Shown here: piece after piece, positions 49,001 through 59,200 of the stretch
How positions within the stretch are numbered: position 1 is the stretch's first letter
How the letters are laid out: every line of letters starts with the position of its first letter
Source: Paludibacter sp. 47-17
GTDB taxonomy: Bacteria > Bacteroidota > Bacteroidia > Bacteroidales > Paludibacteraceae
Reading direction: 5' to 3'
DNA: 64,000 bases
NCBI GenBank assembly: GCA_001898935.1
Contig: MKVT01000008.1
Span: 186,001 to 250,000, forward strand
Program-made: the position numbers and the translations under genes
Notes under the pieces: model-generated
The model's input: only the letters and a program-made list of their open reading frames with translations
The model's database searches: none
What the model was told of the DNA's origin: nothing

Positions 49001-49409
49001 ACGGTTTAAACTGCCCGAACTCAAATCGGGTAAACATACTCTTTCGTTCCGGGTATGGGATGTGTTGAACAACTCGACTACACAAACCATCGATTTTGAA
49101 GTAGTAAGAGGACTTCAGCCTACCATTTTCAGGATTTACAACTATCCGAATCCGGTCACTACCTCGACCCGTTTCGTGATTGAACACGATAGGCCCGAAT
49201 CGGTGATTGCAGCCCGGGTGGATGTGTTTGATGTTGCGGGACGCCGCGTATGGACTTTCACACAATCGACCCTGGACGAGATCCAATGGGATGTGAAAGA
49301 TGATTTTGCACGTCAGTTACCCCCAGGTGTTTATCTGTACCGGATCAGTATCGAAGATGCGAAAGGCAGCGTGAAATCGAAATTAAATAAGTTTATTTTG
49401 ACCCGCTAA
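46002..49409 (+). CDS. porU: Type IX secretion system sortase PorU
   Basis: Gingipain-like C25 domain (LLFGRGSFDNRK, LNYVGHAGASGWTNEQILS, GATCDFLQFDN) and C-terminal YNYPNPVTTSTRFVIEHD...GVYLYRISI sorting-domain-like end. Confidence 0.92.
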   Translation: MKKILLRILVLCILVAGSAYARLEAGIHSYVPESVLSKGKFVKIRVKNSGVYRLTYEDLTAMGITPANVRIFGYGGALLPQSFMAPKYDDLPEIAIHMEKGSDGVFNAGDYILFYAQGTVLWNYDSSRGIYTHQPHYYSNYGHYFVTSDAGTGRLLATKTEDPVDPQQVNTITTFVDFGVYEKDLQSLTNSGKEFYGETFSEMLSLNIGFNFPNVVQGTATVAARLDVAANSAEIPSDFRLTLAGGQEKRLQVSAKSKNDNYEKGRDANATFLFDPASDQLDFKLSYTKTVPTGKGYLNYLSVNARRQLKFTSGSMRFQNTDFLGSDTFNRYRLSNAGANVQIWDITNPVNTQRMSTVREGNELIFTASAKTLSSYMAVDLSAASSFPRPETVGVVPNQNLHALQAVDMLIITHPDFIQQARRLADAHNERGEIKVDVVTTEQVYNEFSSGNPDATAYRWVMKMLYDRAIEKQDPSLQPKSVLLFGRGSFDNRKILPSSNRGFVLTYQTEHSLSETLSYVSDDYFTFLEDHEGTRVDSHSMDIAVGRFPVTTVQEASDVVNKTISYMQNLQKGMWKNQLCYLADDGDGALHMKDADTVAVTVARNHPSYQITKIYLDAYQQMVNASGETYPLARTQFHNLLRNGMLFLNYVGHAGASGWTNEQILSTADVKALSNKNLPLWVGATCDFLQFDNISVSAGEQVLLNPVGGGIGIISAARPVYASQNKHINKKINEFLFYKENGKHLRVGEVLRRAKNSLGTEINKLSYILVGDPSLRLNYPDEYQVVAQQLNGKVISGNDTLRALSVATIKGAITNAQGTVVSGFNGKIYADVFDKVQRIETLNNDKNGGFVYRDRPNKLFSGVTEVTNGQFEITFVIPRDIKYNYGTGRVNFYAEDATVGSEAQGMLENFYIGGSDEAVSYETDGPEIKMYLNMLDFQSGDPTNETPLFIADISDETGINQVGSGIGHDMTLIIDDDPGMIYSLNDHFTAEMNDYKRGQVRFKLPELKSGKHTLSFRVWDVLNNSTTQTIDFEVVRGLQPTIFRIYNYPNPVTTSTRFVIEHDRPESVIAARVDVFDVAGRRVWTFTQSTLDEIQWDVKDDFARQLPPGVYLYRISIEDAKGSVKSKLNKFILTR

Positions 49410-49503
49410 GGCGTACGATACAATAAACCCGAAAAAATCCGTTTAAGTTATTCCGATTATGATGTATTTTTGTATGAAATTTAAAACTGAAAATAGCAAC
49501 CTA

Positions 49504-50649
49504 ATGAAAAAATGTTTTTTAGTACTTGTTTTGATTGCAGCTATTCCCGCATTGAATAGGGCTCAGGAAGTTGAGAATCATCCGGTGACGATTGGAGTTC
49601 AATCGCTTACCATATCGCCCGAGGCTCGTGGATCGGCTATGGGCGACCTGGGTGCGGCCACTTCTCCCGATGTCAATTCTCAATTCTGGAATCCGGCCAA
49701 GTATGTATTTACCGAAAGCAATGCAGGACTCTCCTTTTCGTTTACTCCCTGGTTACGCCGGTTGGTTGATGACATCAACCTTACCTACCTTACCGGTTAC
49801 TATAAATTCAGCGACCGTAGTGCGATCAGCTCTTCGTTGCGTTATTTCTCGCTGGGTGAAATTAAAATGACCAACTGGCAGGGGCAGGATGAGGCATCGG
49901 CATTCCCCAACGAATATGCATTTGATGCGGCCTATTCGCAGAAACTGTCGGATTATTTTTCGATGGCCACGGCATTACGGTTTATTTATTCCGATTTGAG
50001 CAACGGACGCAACACCACCGGCGGTAGCGAGACCTATGCAGGTGTGGCGGTAGCTGCCGATGTGGCCTTATTCTATCAGCGTCCGCTTCAGCTGGCTACC
50101 GGCGATGCAAGGCTGGGCCTGGGATTGAACATCTCCAATATCGGTTCTAAAATCAGCTACGATGCAGGCGCTTCCAGCAGTTTTATTCCGGCCAATCTTC
50201 GTTTGGGAGGTTCGTTCGATTATCCGATCGACGATTTTCAGCGCATATCGTTCAGTGCCGATGTGAACAAACTGATGGCGCCTACAACCGATTATTCGAA
50301 AACAGCCGAGAATATCGATTATTACAACGATATGACTTCGCTGCAGGGGATTATTTCTTCTTTTAACGATGCGCCCGGCGGCCTGGCCGAGGAATTGCGC
50401 GAAATTTACTGGTCGGTAGGTGCCGAATACCTCTACAACAACCAGTTTGCTGTGCGCGCAGGGTACTACCACGAAGATAAGTACAAGGGAAACCGTAAGT
50501 ATTTTACCGCCGGTGCCGGATTCAAACTGAATGTATTTCAACTCGATGCCGCCTATGTGGTATCGGTATCACAAACCAATCCGCTCGACGGAACATTGCG
50601 TTTTTCGTTGTCGTTCGACTTATTCGGACTCCAAAATCTGATGCGATAA
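49504..50649 (+). CDS. porV: Type IX secretion system outer membrane protein PorV
   Basis: VTIGVQSLTISPEARGSAMGDLGAATSPDVNSQFWNPAKYVF; follows porU. Confidence 0.92.
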   Translation: MKKCFLVLVLIAAIPALNRAQEVENHPVTIGVQSLTISPEARGSAMGDLGAATSPDVNSQFWNPAKYVFTESNAGLSFSFTPWLRRLVDDINLTYLTGYYKFSDRSAISSSLRYFSLGEIKMTNWQGQDEASAFPNEYAFDAAYSQKLSDYFSMATALRFIYSDLSNGRNTTGGSETYAGVAVAADVALFYQRPLQLATGDARLGLGLNISNIGSKISYDAGASSSFIPANLRLGGSFDYPIDDFQRISFSADVNKLMAPTTDYSKTAENIDYYNDMTSLQGIISSFNDAPGGLAEELREIYWSVGAEYLYNNQFAVRAGYYHEDKYKGNRKYFTAGAGFKLNVFQLDAAYVVSVSQTNPLDGTLRFSLSFDLFGLQNLMR

Positions 50650-50654
50650 CCACT

Positions 50655-51143
50655 ATGGAACTTACTATTCGTACCGGCTTTGGCTACGATGTACATCGAT
50701 ATGCCGAAGGACGTGAATTATGGCTTGGGGGGATCAGGATTGATCACCCCATCGGCTTATCAGGGCATTCGGATGCCGATGTGTTGATTCATGCCTTGTG
50801 CGACGCCCTGCTGGGAGCCGCCAATTTGCGCGATATCGGGTATCATTTTCCCGATACGGCGGGAGAATACAAAGATATCGACAGTAAGCTGTTGCTGGCC
50901 CGCACGATGCAGTTGCTCGACGAAAAAGGCTATAGCTTTGGCAATGCCGATTGCACCATCTGCGCCGAACAGCCCAAAATAAACCCCCATATTCCGGCCA
51001 TGCAGCAGAAACTGGCCGAAGTGATGCAGACCGATCCCGACCGGATCTCCATTAAAGCTACTACTTCAGAAAAGATGGGCTTTGTGGGCCGAATGGAAGG
51101 GATGAGCGCCTATGCTTCGGTGTTAATTTGTAAAAAAGGATAA
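50655..51143 (+). CDS. ispF: 2-C-methyl-D-erythritol 2,4-cyclodiphosphate synthase
   Basis: RTGFGYDVHRYAEGRELWLGGIRIDHPIGLSGHSDADVLIHALCDALLGA. Confidence 0.97.
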   Translation: MELTIRTGFGYDVHRYAEGRELWLGGIRIDHPIGLSGHSDADVLIHALCDALLGAANLRDIGYHFPDTAGEYKDIDSKLLLARTMQLLDEKGYSFGNADCTICAEQPKINPHIPAMQQKLAEVMQTDPDRISIKATTSEKMGFVGRMEGMSAYASVLICKKG

Positions 51144-51244
51144 TATTGGATATCCCGGCTGCGTGATTTGTACGTTTTGCTACCTCATTAATAAGGATTG
51201 AATAGTATATTTGCGGTACTATTTACCTTATATGAATTGTTTAG

Positions 51245-52783
51245 ATGCTAGTAAAATGTTATGGTGCTGCCGTACAAGGTATAGGCGCACGGGTGGTCAC
51301 CATCGAAGTGAATATCAGTCCGGGAATACGCTTTCTGATCGTGGGGCTCCCCGACAATGCGGTAAGGGAAAGTCACGAACGAATTTCATCGTCGCTGGCC
51401 TGTTACGGTAAGAAGATTCCGCGGATGCAGGTGGTGATCAATATGGCGCCTGCCGATATCCGGAAGGAAGGGTCGGCTTACGATTTACCCTTAGCCATCG
51501 GCATTTTAGCAGCATCGGGGCAGGTCAGGGCCGCGTTGTGCGACGATTACCTGATCATGGGCGAGTTGTCGCTGGACGGAGTTTTAAAGCCTATCCGGGG
51601 AGTGCTGCCCATTGCCTTGAAGGCTCGCGAGGAGGGTTTCAGGGGGATGGTTGTGCCGCGTGCCAATGCGCAGGAAGCGGCTGTGGTAGAGGGGCTGGAG
51701 GTGTACGGGATGCTTACGGTGGAGGAGGTGATCCGCTTCTTTAACGGGCATTCGGACCAGGTTCCGGTAACGATTGATAAGGACCGGTTGCTTCGGTCCG
51801 GGGACCGGCTCTACGGAATGGATTTTTCGGAAGTGAAAGGACAGGAAAGTGTGAAACGGGCGCTTGAAATTGCCGCGGCCGGATCGCACAACATTATATT
51901 GATAGGGCCTCCGGGCGCAGGGAAATCGATGCTGGCGCGCAGGATACCTACTATTATGCCGCCGTTGACGGTGCAGGAGGCCATAGAAACGACTAAGATT
52001 CATTCGGTAGCCGGGGTTATTGAATCGAATATGGCGCTGGTGATGCAGCGTCCCTTCCGGAGTCCGCATCATACCATATCCGATATCGCCCTCGTAGGAG
52101 GCGGGAATTCGCCTCAGCCTGGCGAAATATCGCTGGCTCACAATGGTGTGTTGTTTCTCGACGAACTGCCCGAATTTAAGCGTTCGGTGCTGGAGGTGAT
52201 GCGCCAACCGCTTGAAGAACGGAAAATTCAGATAGCGAGGGCAAAGTACAGCCTGGAGTATCCGGCTTCGTTTATGCTGGTAGCCTCGATGAACCCTTGC
52301 CCGTGTGGTTTTTATAACCATCCCGATAAGGAATGTGTGTGTGCTCCGGGAGCGGTGCATAAGTATTTGAACCGGCTTTCGGGGCCTTTACTCGACCGGA
52401 TCGATATTCATATCGAAATAGTTCCGGTACCCTTTGAAAAACTGGCCGAGCAACGCGATGCGGAATCCAGTGAGGCGATACGGCAACGGGTTGTGAAAGC
52501 CAGGGAGATACAGGAACAACGGTTTAGGGCATTCGAAGGGGTGTATTGCAACTCGCAGATGTCGTCGCGTCAGCTCCGGATGTTTGCAACGCCCGATAAG
52601 CAGGGTGCGGAGTTGCTCAAAACGGCCATGCGCCGGCTCAATTTATCGGCCCGGGCCTACGACAGGATATTAAAAGTGGCGTTGACCATAGCCGATTTAG
52701 ACGGATCGTCCCGTATATTGACGCATCATCTGGCCGAAGCCATCAATTACAGAAATCTCGACCGAGAAGGTTGGGCGGGGTGA
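51245..52783 (+). CDS. YifB/ComM family Mg-chelatase-like AAA ATPase
   Basis: NIILIGPPGAGKSMLARRIPTIMPPLT, FRSPHHTISDIALVGGG, MNPCPCGFYNHP. Confidence 0.96.
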   Translation: MLVKCYGAAVQGIGARVVTIEVNISPGIRFLIVGLPDNAVRESHERISSSLACYGKKIPRMQVVINMAPADIRKEGSAYDLPLAIGILAASGQVRAALCDDYLIMGELSLDGVLKPIRGVLPIALKAREEGFRGMVVPRANAQEAAVVEGLEVYGMLTVEEVIRFFNGHSDQVPVTIDKDRLLRSGDRLYGMDFSEVKGQESVKRALEIAAAGSHNIILIGPPGAGKSMLARRIPTIMPPLTVQEAIETTKIHSVAGVIESNMALVMQRPFRSPHHTISDIALVGGGNSPQPGEISLAHNGVLFLDELPEFKRSVLEVMRQPLEERKIQIARAKYSLEYPASFMLVASMNPCPCGFYNHPDKECVCAPGAVHKYLNRLSGPLLDRIDIHIEIVPVPFEKLAEQRDAESSEAIRQRVVKAREIQEQRFRAFEGVYCNSQMSSRQLRMFATPDKQGAELLKTAMRRLNLSARAYDRILKVALTIADLDGSSRILTHHLAEAINYRNLDREGWAG

Positions 52784-52818
52784 AAAATCAATGGATAGTT
52801 ATTTATAAAATTGGGTGG

Positions 52819-53946
52819 ATGAAGTATTTTATTATTGCAGGTGAAGCTTCGGGCGATATGCATGGTGCGGGCCTTATTCGTGCGATACGCCAACGGGATG
52901 CTGCGGCAGTTGTCGAATGTTTCGGAGGCGATGCCATGCAGCATGCCGGCGGCCGGCTGGTGCGTCATTACCGGGAGATGGCCTTCATGGGCTTTTTCAA
53001 TGTTATGCTGAACGCCCATAAAGTAATTGCCAATTTCAGGATTGCTAAAAAAGCGCTCAGGAACTTCATGCCCGATGTGGTGATATTAATCGACTATCCC
53101 GGGTTTAATATGAAAATGTCGACTTATGTGGTCGGGCAACTGGGGATTCCGGTTTATTATTATATCGCTCCAAAGATTTGGGCCTGGAAAACCTATCGGG
53201 TCAGGCAACTGAAGCGGGAGATGAGCGGCATCCTCACCATATTTCCTTTCGAAACAGCGTTTTATGCCCGCTATGGGGTTACTGTTCAGTATGTAGGGAA
53301 TCCTACGGTAGATACAATTGCTTCGTATATCGACAGCGATCCGATGACCGGGAGTGAATTCAGACAGTTCGCGGCCTTGGGCGAAGCTGATTATATCGCG
53401 TTATTGCCGGGCAGTCGCCGGCAGGAAATCGCGTCGTGTTTGCCCGAAATGATTAGAGCTGCCGAAAAGCTGAACCTGCCTTTCCTGATTGCCGGAGCTC
53501 CGGGAATCGATGCCTCTTTTTATGAAGCGTGCGGAGCCGATGCTTCGCGGGTCATTGCCGGGCATACCTACCGGATGATCCGTTATGCAGCCGTAGCTGT
53601 GGTCAATTCGGGTACTGCTACCCTCGAAACGGCTCTGCTCAACACCCCGCAGGTAGTGGTATACCACGTCAAAGGAGGACGGCTGACGTACTGGTTGAAA
53701 AACAGAATACTTAAAATTCCGTATATCTCCCTGGTGAATATTTTATTGCAAAAAGAAGTGGTGACCGAATTGGTGGCCCATCTGATGACGGCCGGGAAGA
53801 TCGAATCGGAAGTCGACCGTATTCTTCGCGATAAGGAGGTGAAAGAGAAGATGCTTTCGTCGTACAGCGAGTTGAAAAGGCAATTGGGCGCTCCGGGCAC
53901 AGCCGGGAGAGCGGCCGACTACCTGCTGAATAAGCTGAAAAAGTAA
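52819..53946 (+). CDS. lpxB: Lipid-A-disaccharide synthase
   Basis: MKYFIIAGEASGDMHGAGLIRAIRQRD, ALLPGSRRQEI, VNSGTATLETAL. Confidence 0.96.
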   Translation: MKYFIIAGEASGDMHGAGLIRAIRQRDAAAVVECFGGDAMQHAGGRLVRHYREMAFMGFFNVMLNAHKVIANFRIAKKALRNFMPDVVILIDYPGFNMKMSTYVVGQLGIPVYYYIAPKIWAWKTYRVRQLKREMSGILTIFPFETAFYARYGVTVQYVGNPTVDTIASYIDSDPMTGSEFRQFAALGEADYIALLPGSRRQEIASCLPEMIRAAEKLNLPFLIAGAPGIDASFYEACGADASRVIAGHTYRMIRYAAVAVVNSGTATLETALLNTPQVVVYHVKGGRLTYWLKNRILKIPYISLVNILLQKEVVTELVAHLMTAGKIESEVDRILRDKEVKEKMLSSYSELKRQLGAPGTAGRAADYLLNKLKK

Positions 53947-53951
53947 CGGTC

Positions 53952-55181
53952 ATGCGCAGTCTTGTACTCATTCTGGCGATACTGATTGCCGTACACGCGA
54001 AAGCAGCTGACCGGGAACAGATGCCGGCCTGGATGAAAAAAATGTCGTTCGAGGCCGGTCCTGCCTATATTCAATACCCCTTTTCGCCGGCTCAGCTCAA
54101 TCCGGGCTTCATTGCCCGGGAAATCGTGGTGCCGAATATCGCATTTAAAATGGGGCTGGCTTACCAGGTCAATGCATATTTATCGGCTAAAATGTCGTAC
54201 CTGATGCCTTCGGCCTGGGTTAGCTATACGGTCGAAGCCGGTGAAACGGCATCAGCCACCGATCGGGCAGTTTCGCAAAACGGTACGCTGACCCGCCCCG
54301 TATGGATGAACTATGCCGGATTTACCCTGAACGGCCATCTCCGGCTTAGCAATAAAATGGAAGCTGTGGCCGAAGCCGGTGCCGCCCTGGTTACCCGCAA
54401 GGGGTTTGCCACCGAATCGAACCTACAGGTTATCGATCATGCAACCTACTTTGCGCCTTTGGTGGGCGCCGGTATTCATTACAGGCTCCACGATTCGTGG
54501 TCGGTTGTAGCTTCGGGCGGCTGGATTCCCGCTTCGGTCGGGCATAATCAGCCGCGTACCACCTACGCTTCGCTGGGCATTCGCTTTAAACCACCCGTCG
54601 CACCAACTGCTCCGGGGCAAAAACCGGCCGCGATGATTCATCCGCGCCAATGGCTGCAGGTTGGTTATACATCCAATGGTTTGGGATATGGCGTCAACAG
54701 TTTTATATCCGGCATGGGAATATTCTGGGGCGGCAGGCTCGAAGTGGAAGAGGGTGTTCAGCTGCAATATCAACGCAACATTTATCATACTCCCCGGTGG
54801 TTTGCCATCGACTGGGGAATACATGCAGCCCGCTGGCAGCCGGTGCCGCTCATGGCCGGCGGACAGGAAATACAAGAAACCTTTTACACCTTTTCGGTTT
54901 ATCCGGTGTTTCGTCTCAATTTTCTGCAAACGGCGCAAGCCGACTTGTATTTTTTCTACACTGTGGCCGGTCCCAGCTTTATCTCCCGATCTACCCTTCA
55001 CAACATCGATCTGGGCCGGCAATTCATATTCACCGACACCATGGGTTTCGGCGCATTTGCAGGGAAGAACCGCCGGTTGGCGCTCGAGCTGCGCATAGGA
55101 CACTACTCGAATGGCAATATGTTTCCGTCCAATCCGGGGGTGAAAGTTCCGCTGACCTTGCTGGTGGGAACCACGTTCTGA
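53952..55181 (+). CDS. Outer-membrane protein with C-terminal acyloxyacyl hydrolase (PagL)-like domain
   Basis: Signal peptide; C-terminal ALELRIGHYSNGNMFPSNPGVKVPLTLLVG resembles the PagL HxSN motif; N-terminal half looks like a separate barrel. Confidence 0.6.
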   Translation: MRSLVLILAILIAVHAKAADREQMPAWMKKMSFEAGPAYIQYPFSPAQLNPGFIAREIVVPNIAFKMGLAYQVNAYLSAKMSYLMPSAWVSYTVEAGETASATDRAVSQNGTLTRPVWMNYAGFTLNGHLRLSNKMEAVAEAGAALVTRKGFATESNLQVIDHATYFAPLVGAGIHYRLHDSWSVVASGGWIPASVGHNQPRTTYASLGIRFKPPVAPTAPGQKPAAMIHPRQWLQVGYTSNGLGYGVNSFISGMGIFWGGRLEVEEGVQLQYQRNIYHTPRWFAIDWGIHAARWQPVPLMAGGQEIQETFYTFSVYPVFRLNFLQTAQADLYFFYTVAGPSFISRSTLHNIDLGRQFIFTDTMGFGAFAGKNRRLALELRIGHYSNGNMFPSNPGVKVPLTLLVGTTF

Positions 55182-55201
55182 TCCGCAATGGAAAACAGAC
55201 G

Positions 55202-56098
55202 TCAGAATATCCCGGCCAGGGCAATGCTGTTGAACTTCGAAGCGGCCGTATCGCTGCGCGATGTCATCACAACCGGTTTGTCGGTACCAAACAAAATGCC
55301 ACCCATTTCGGCTCCTGCAAAAGTAATCACCGTTTTATAAAACACATTGGCAGCCTCAAATCCGGGGAAAATAACCACATCGGCATCACCCTGAATGGGG
55401 GTGTTTACCTGTTTAATGGAACCCAGTTCCGGATTCAGTGCCAGAAATATATCCAATGGTCCGTCCACGATGGCATCACCAAAAACACCCTTGCGCGCTT
55501 CCTGGATAATATGCAGATAATCGTCCATGAAATTCAATTTCGGATTAGGTTTCTCCGTTCCATGCAACAAGGCAATTTTCGGCCGGGCAATCCCGAAATT
55601 TCCGGTCATACGAACGGCGTATTCGATCATGGCGGTACGTTGTCGTAAATTGGGAGCCGGGATCACCGCCGGATCGCTCATAAACAGCAATTTAGGATAG
55701 GAGGGGATTTCCATGGCGGCAATAAATGTCACCACATTGCCATAAGGCACCAATCCGTGTTCTTTGCTGAGAATGGCTTTCAGCAACACATCCGTGTTCA
55801 CCAGGCCCTTCATGAGAATGTCGCCATCGCCTGCTTTGACCATGGCGACGGCACGTTCGGAAGCTGCTTTAAGATCCTTACATTCAATAAATTCAAGCAT
55901 GGGATGTGCTTCGATGAAGGCCATGTCGTAATGCTTGCTGTCGCCCAGCATCGTTGCATGTACCAGACCGGCGTCGACCGCACGGAGGACGGCTTCGAAA
56001 GTCTGCACGTCGGAAGGGTTAACAACGACCAGATGTTTACGTTCGTTCGTATTCTGCAAGTGCTTTGTCAGCTCTGAAAATGATGTGATTGGATGCAT
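55202..56098 (-). CDS. ptb: Phosphate butyryltransferase/phosphate acetyl-butyryl transferase family
   Basis: GDILMKGLVNTDVLLKAILSKEHGL, FMSDPAVIPAPNLRQRTAMIEYAV, ADVVIFPGFEAANVFYKT; ATG at 56098 preferred. Confidence 0.92.
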   Translation of the reverse strand: MHPITSFSELTKHLQNTNERKHLVVVNPSDVQTFEAVLRAVDAGLVHATMLGDSKHYDMAFIEAHPMLEFIECKDLKAASERAVAMVKAGDGDILMKGLVNTDVLLKAILSKEHGLVPYGNVVTFIAAMEIPSYPKLLFMSDPAVIPAPNLRQRTAMIEYAVRMTGNFGIARPKIALLHGTEKPNPKLNFMDDYLHIIQEARKGVFGDAIVDGPLDIFLALNPELGSIKQVNTPIQGDADVVIFPGFEAANVFYKTVITFAGAEMGGILFGTDKPVVMTSRSDTAASKFNSIALAGIF

Positions 56099-56251
56099 AG
56101 CGGCTCGTTTGTGAAATTTTACAAATATAGCATTTTTTATCCTGACAGAATGAATTTTCTTTGTATCTTTGAGCAATTTTTTTGAGTAATCATTCAGTTG
56201 CAGTGCGGAATTCGGCTTCTTGCAACCACGGTTTTTTATTAATTGAATAAA

Positions 56252-59200
56252 ATGAACAAATTCCGATTATTAAACAATCTCTTTGGCTGGATTGCGTTTG
56301 CAATAGCCGCAGCTACCTATCTGACCACCATGGAGCCAACAGCCAGTTTCTGGGACTGTGGTGAGTTTATCGCATCAGCTTACAAACTCGACGTAGGACA
56401 CCCGCCCGGAGCTCCTTTCTTTATGCTCACCGGACGGTTTTTCTCCCTTTTCGCATCCGATCCCACGCAGGTAGCGCTCATGGTGAATGCTCTTTCGGCA
56501 CTGGCCAGCGCCTTTACCATCTTGTTCCTTTTCTGGACCATCACCCACCTGGCCCGCAAAATCCTGATTCGTAGCGAAGAAGATTTTACCCCGGCCCGTC
56601 TCATCGGAATCATCGGCGCCGGTATGGTCGGTGCGTTGGCTTACACTTTCTCCGATACGTTCTGGTTCTCGGCCGTCGAAGGCGAGGTATACGCCTATTC
56701 GTCGTTGTTCACAGCCGTGGTGTTCTGGGCCATTTTAAAATGGGAGGACGTGGCCGATCAGCCCGGATCCGACCGTTGGCTCATCTTTATCGCCTACCTG
56801 ATGGGGATTTCCATCGGGGTTCACTTGCTCAACCTGCTGGCTATCCCGGCCATCGTGCTGGTGTATTACTTCCGTACTTATTCCAAAGTAACTACCTGGG
56901 GGGGTGTAAGAGCGATGCTGGTTTCGGTGGTGATCCTCGGTACCGTGCTCTATGGGATCATCCCGGGATTTGTAGAAGTGGCCAGCCGTTTCGAACTGTT
57001 GTTTGTAAATACCTTCGGTATGAGCTTCAATACCGGGTTGCTGGTGTATATTGCACTTACCATAGCAATACTGGCCTGGGCTATTGTGGAATCCACCACC
57101 CGTAAAAGCTACCTCCGCATTATAATCTCGTTCGTGGCAGCCCTGGCGATCACAGGTATTCCGTTCTTCGGCAGTCATTTCCTGCTGGGAATCGTACTGC
57201 TGGGCGGGCTCGCTTATCTGCTGGTCAAATTCAAATCGAAAGTGGACGTGCGCTGGCTGAATACGGCCGTGTTGATGATTACCGTTATCCTGATCGGTTA
57301 TTCGTCCTACACGGTTATCGTGATCCGTTCGGCGGCCAATCCTCCCATGGATCAGAATTCTCCCGATAATGTGTTTGCGCTTAAATATTACCTCAACCGC
57401 GAGCAATATGGCGACCGTCCGTTGTTTTACGGACAGGCCTACAACGCGCCGGTGAAACTGCGCATCGAAGGTAATACCTGTATCCCGATTTATGAAACCG
57501 GCGATCCGCAATATTCTCCGATGCCTAAAACGTCGCCCGACCAGAAGGATAGTTATATTGTGACGGGGCATAAAATGGATTATGTGATGGACGACCGTTT
57601 TATGATGTTGTTCCCCCGTATGTACAGCTCGCAGGCCCACCACGTAAATGCTTATAAGATCTGGGGCGATGTGAAGGGCAAACGGGTTCGTTTCGATTAT
57701 TGCGGTCAGCAACGCACCGAATATGTTCCTACTTTCACCGAAAACCTGCGTTTCTTTTTCAATTATCAGTTGAATTTCATGTATTTCCGTTATTTCATGT
57801 GGAACTTCAGCGGAAGACAGAACGATATTCAGGGACATGGCGAGGTGGAACATGGTAACTGGATTACCGGAATCGATTTCATCGACAAAAAACTGGTGGG
57901 CGACCAAACCAATCTGCCCCAGGAACTAAAGGACAATAAAGGAAGGAATAAATATTACATGTTACCGCTCCTGCTTGGGATTATCGGTATCTTATTCCTC
58001 GTTTACAATGGCAAGGAAGGCAAACATACTTTCTGGATTACCATGCTGCTGTTCTTCCTTACCGGTATTGCCATCGTTATGTACCTGAATCAGACTCCTT
58101 ACCAGCCCCGAGAGCGCGATTATGCCTATGCGGGTTCGTTCTACGCCTTCAGTATCTGGATCGGGCTGGGAGTATTGGGAATCATTCAGTTGGTGAAGAA
58201 ATACCTCCCCGAGACGGTGGTGGCTGCCCTGGCGAGTGTGCTTTCGTTGGGCGTACCGGCGCTGATGGCGGCCGAAAACTGGGACGACCACGATCGCAGC
58301 AACCGTTACGCCGCCCGCGATTTTGGATATAATTACCTCGTTTCGACCGATAAAGATGCCATCATATTCTCGAATGGCGACAACGATACTTTCCCGCTGT
58401 GGTACAATCAGGAGGTGGAAGGTGTACGTACCGACGTGCGCGTATGTAACCTGAGCTACCTGCAAACCGATTGGTACATCGATCAGATGCGTCGTCAGGC
58501 GTACGAGTCGGCGCCGCTTCCCATCTCGTGGACGCCGCAGCAATACATCGTGGGTACCAACGAGGTGGTTTCGGTGCGTGAAATCGACAGCCGGCCGCTC
58601 GATGTAAGCACTGCGTTCCGTATACTTCACGATCCTGAAATAAAGGTCGACGGCGAGGGCGTGATTCCTACCAGACAGCTGTATATTCCGGTCAATAAAG
58701 AAGAGGTGCTGAAGTCGGGTCTGGTCGATTCGTCGCGCATCGATTCGATTGCCCCTCAAATGGAGATCACGCTCAACAAAACAAGGATGACCAAAAGTGA
58801 ACTGATGATTATCGATATGCTGAATACGAACCAGTGGAAGCGTCCGATGTATTTCGCGGTTTCGGTAGGCGACGATTACTACCTGGGTATGAACGACTAT
58901 TTCGAACTTACGGGTATGGCTTACCAGATCAAACCGGTGAGGAACCAAGGCAAGGGAGCTTCGGTGAATGTTGAAAAGATGTACGACAATATGATGAATA
59001 AGTTTAAATGGGGTAATGTTGCGGATCCGAAGGTGTATCTCGACGAAAATACCTCGCGCATGTGTCGTACGCACCGTATGATGTTCGCCCAGCTGGCCGG
59101 TGCGTTGGTCAACCAAAAGGATACGGTGCGGGCTGCCAAGGTGCTTGATTTCTCGTTCGAGGTGTTGCCGCCTTCGCAGGTGCGTCACGATATTACTTCG

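Noticed and set aside
46002-50649. porU-porV as a novel secretion locus
   Set aside because: Standard type IX secretion arrangement in Bacteroidota.
56735-57907. 390-aa minus-strand ORF opposite the DUF2723 gene
   Set aside because: Same shadow-ORF composition (H/Q/R-rich), antisense to coding sequence.
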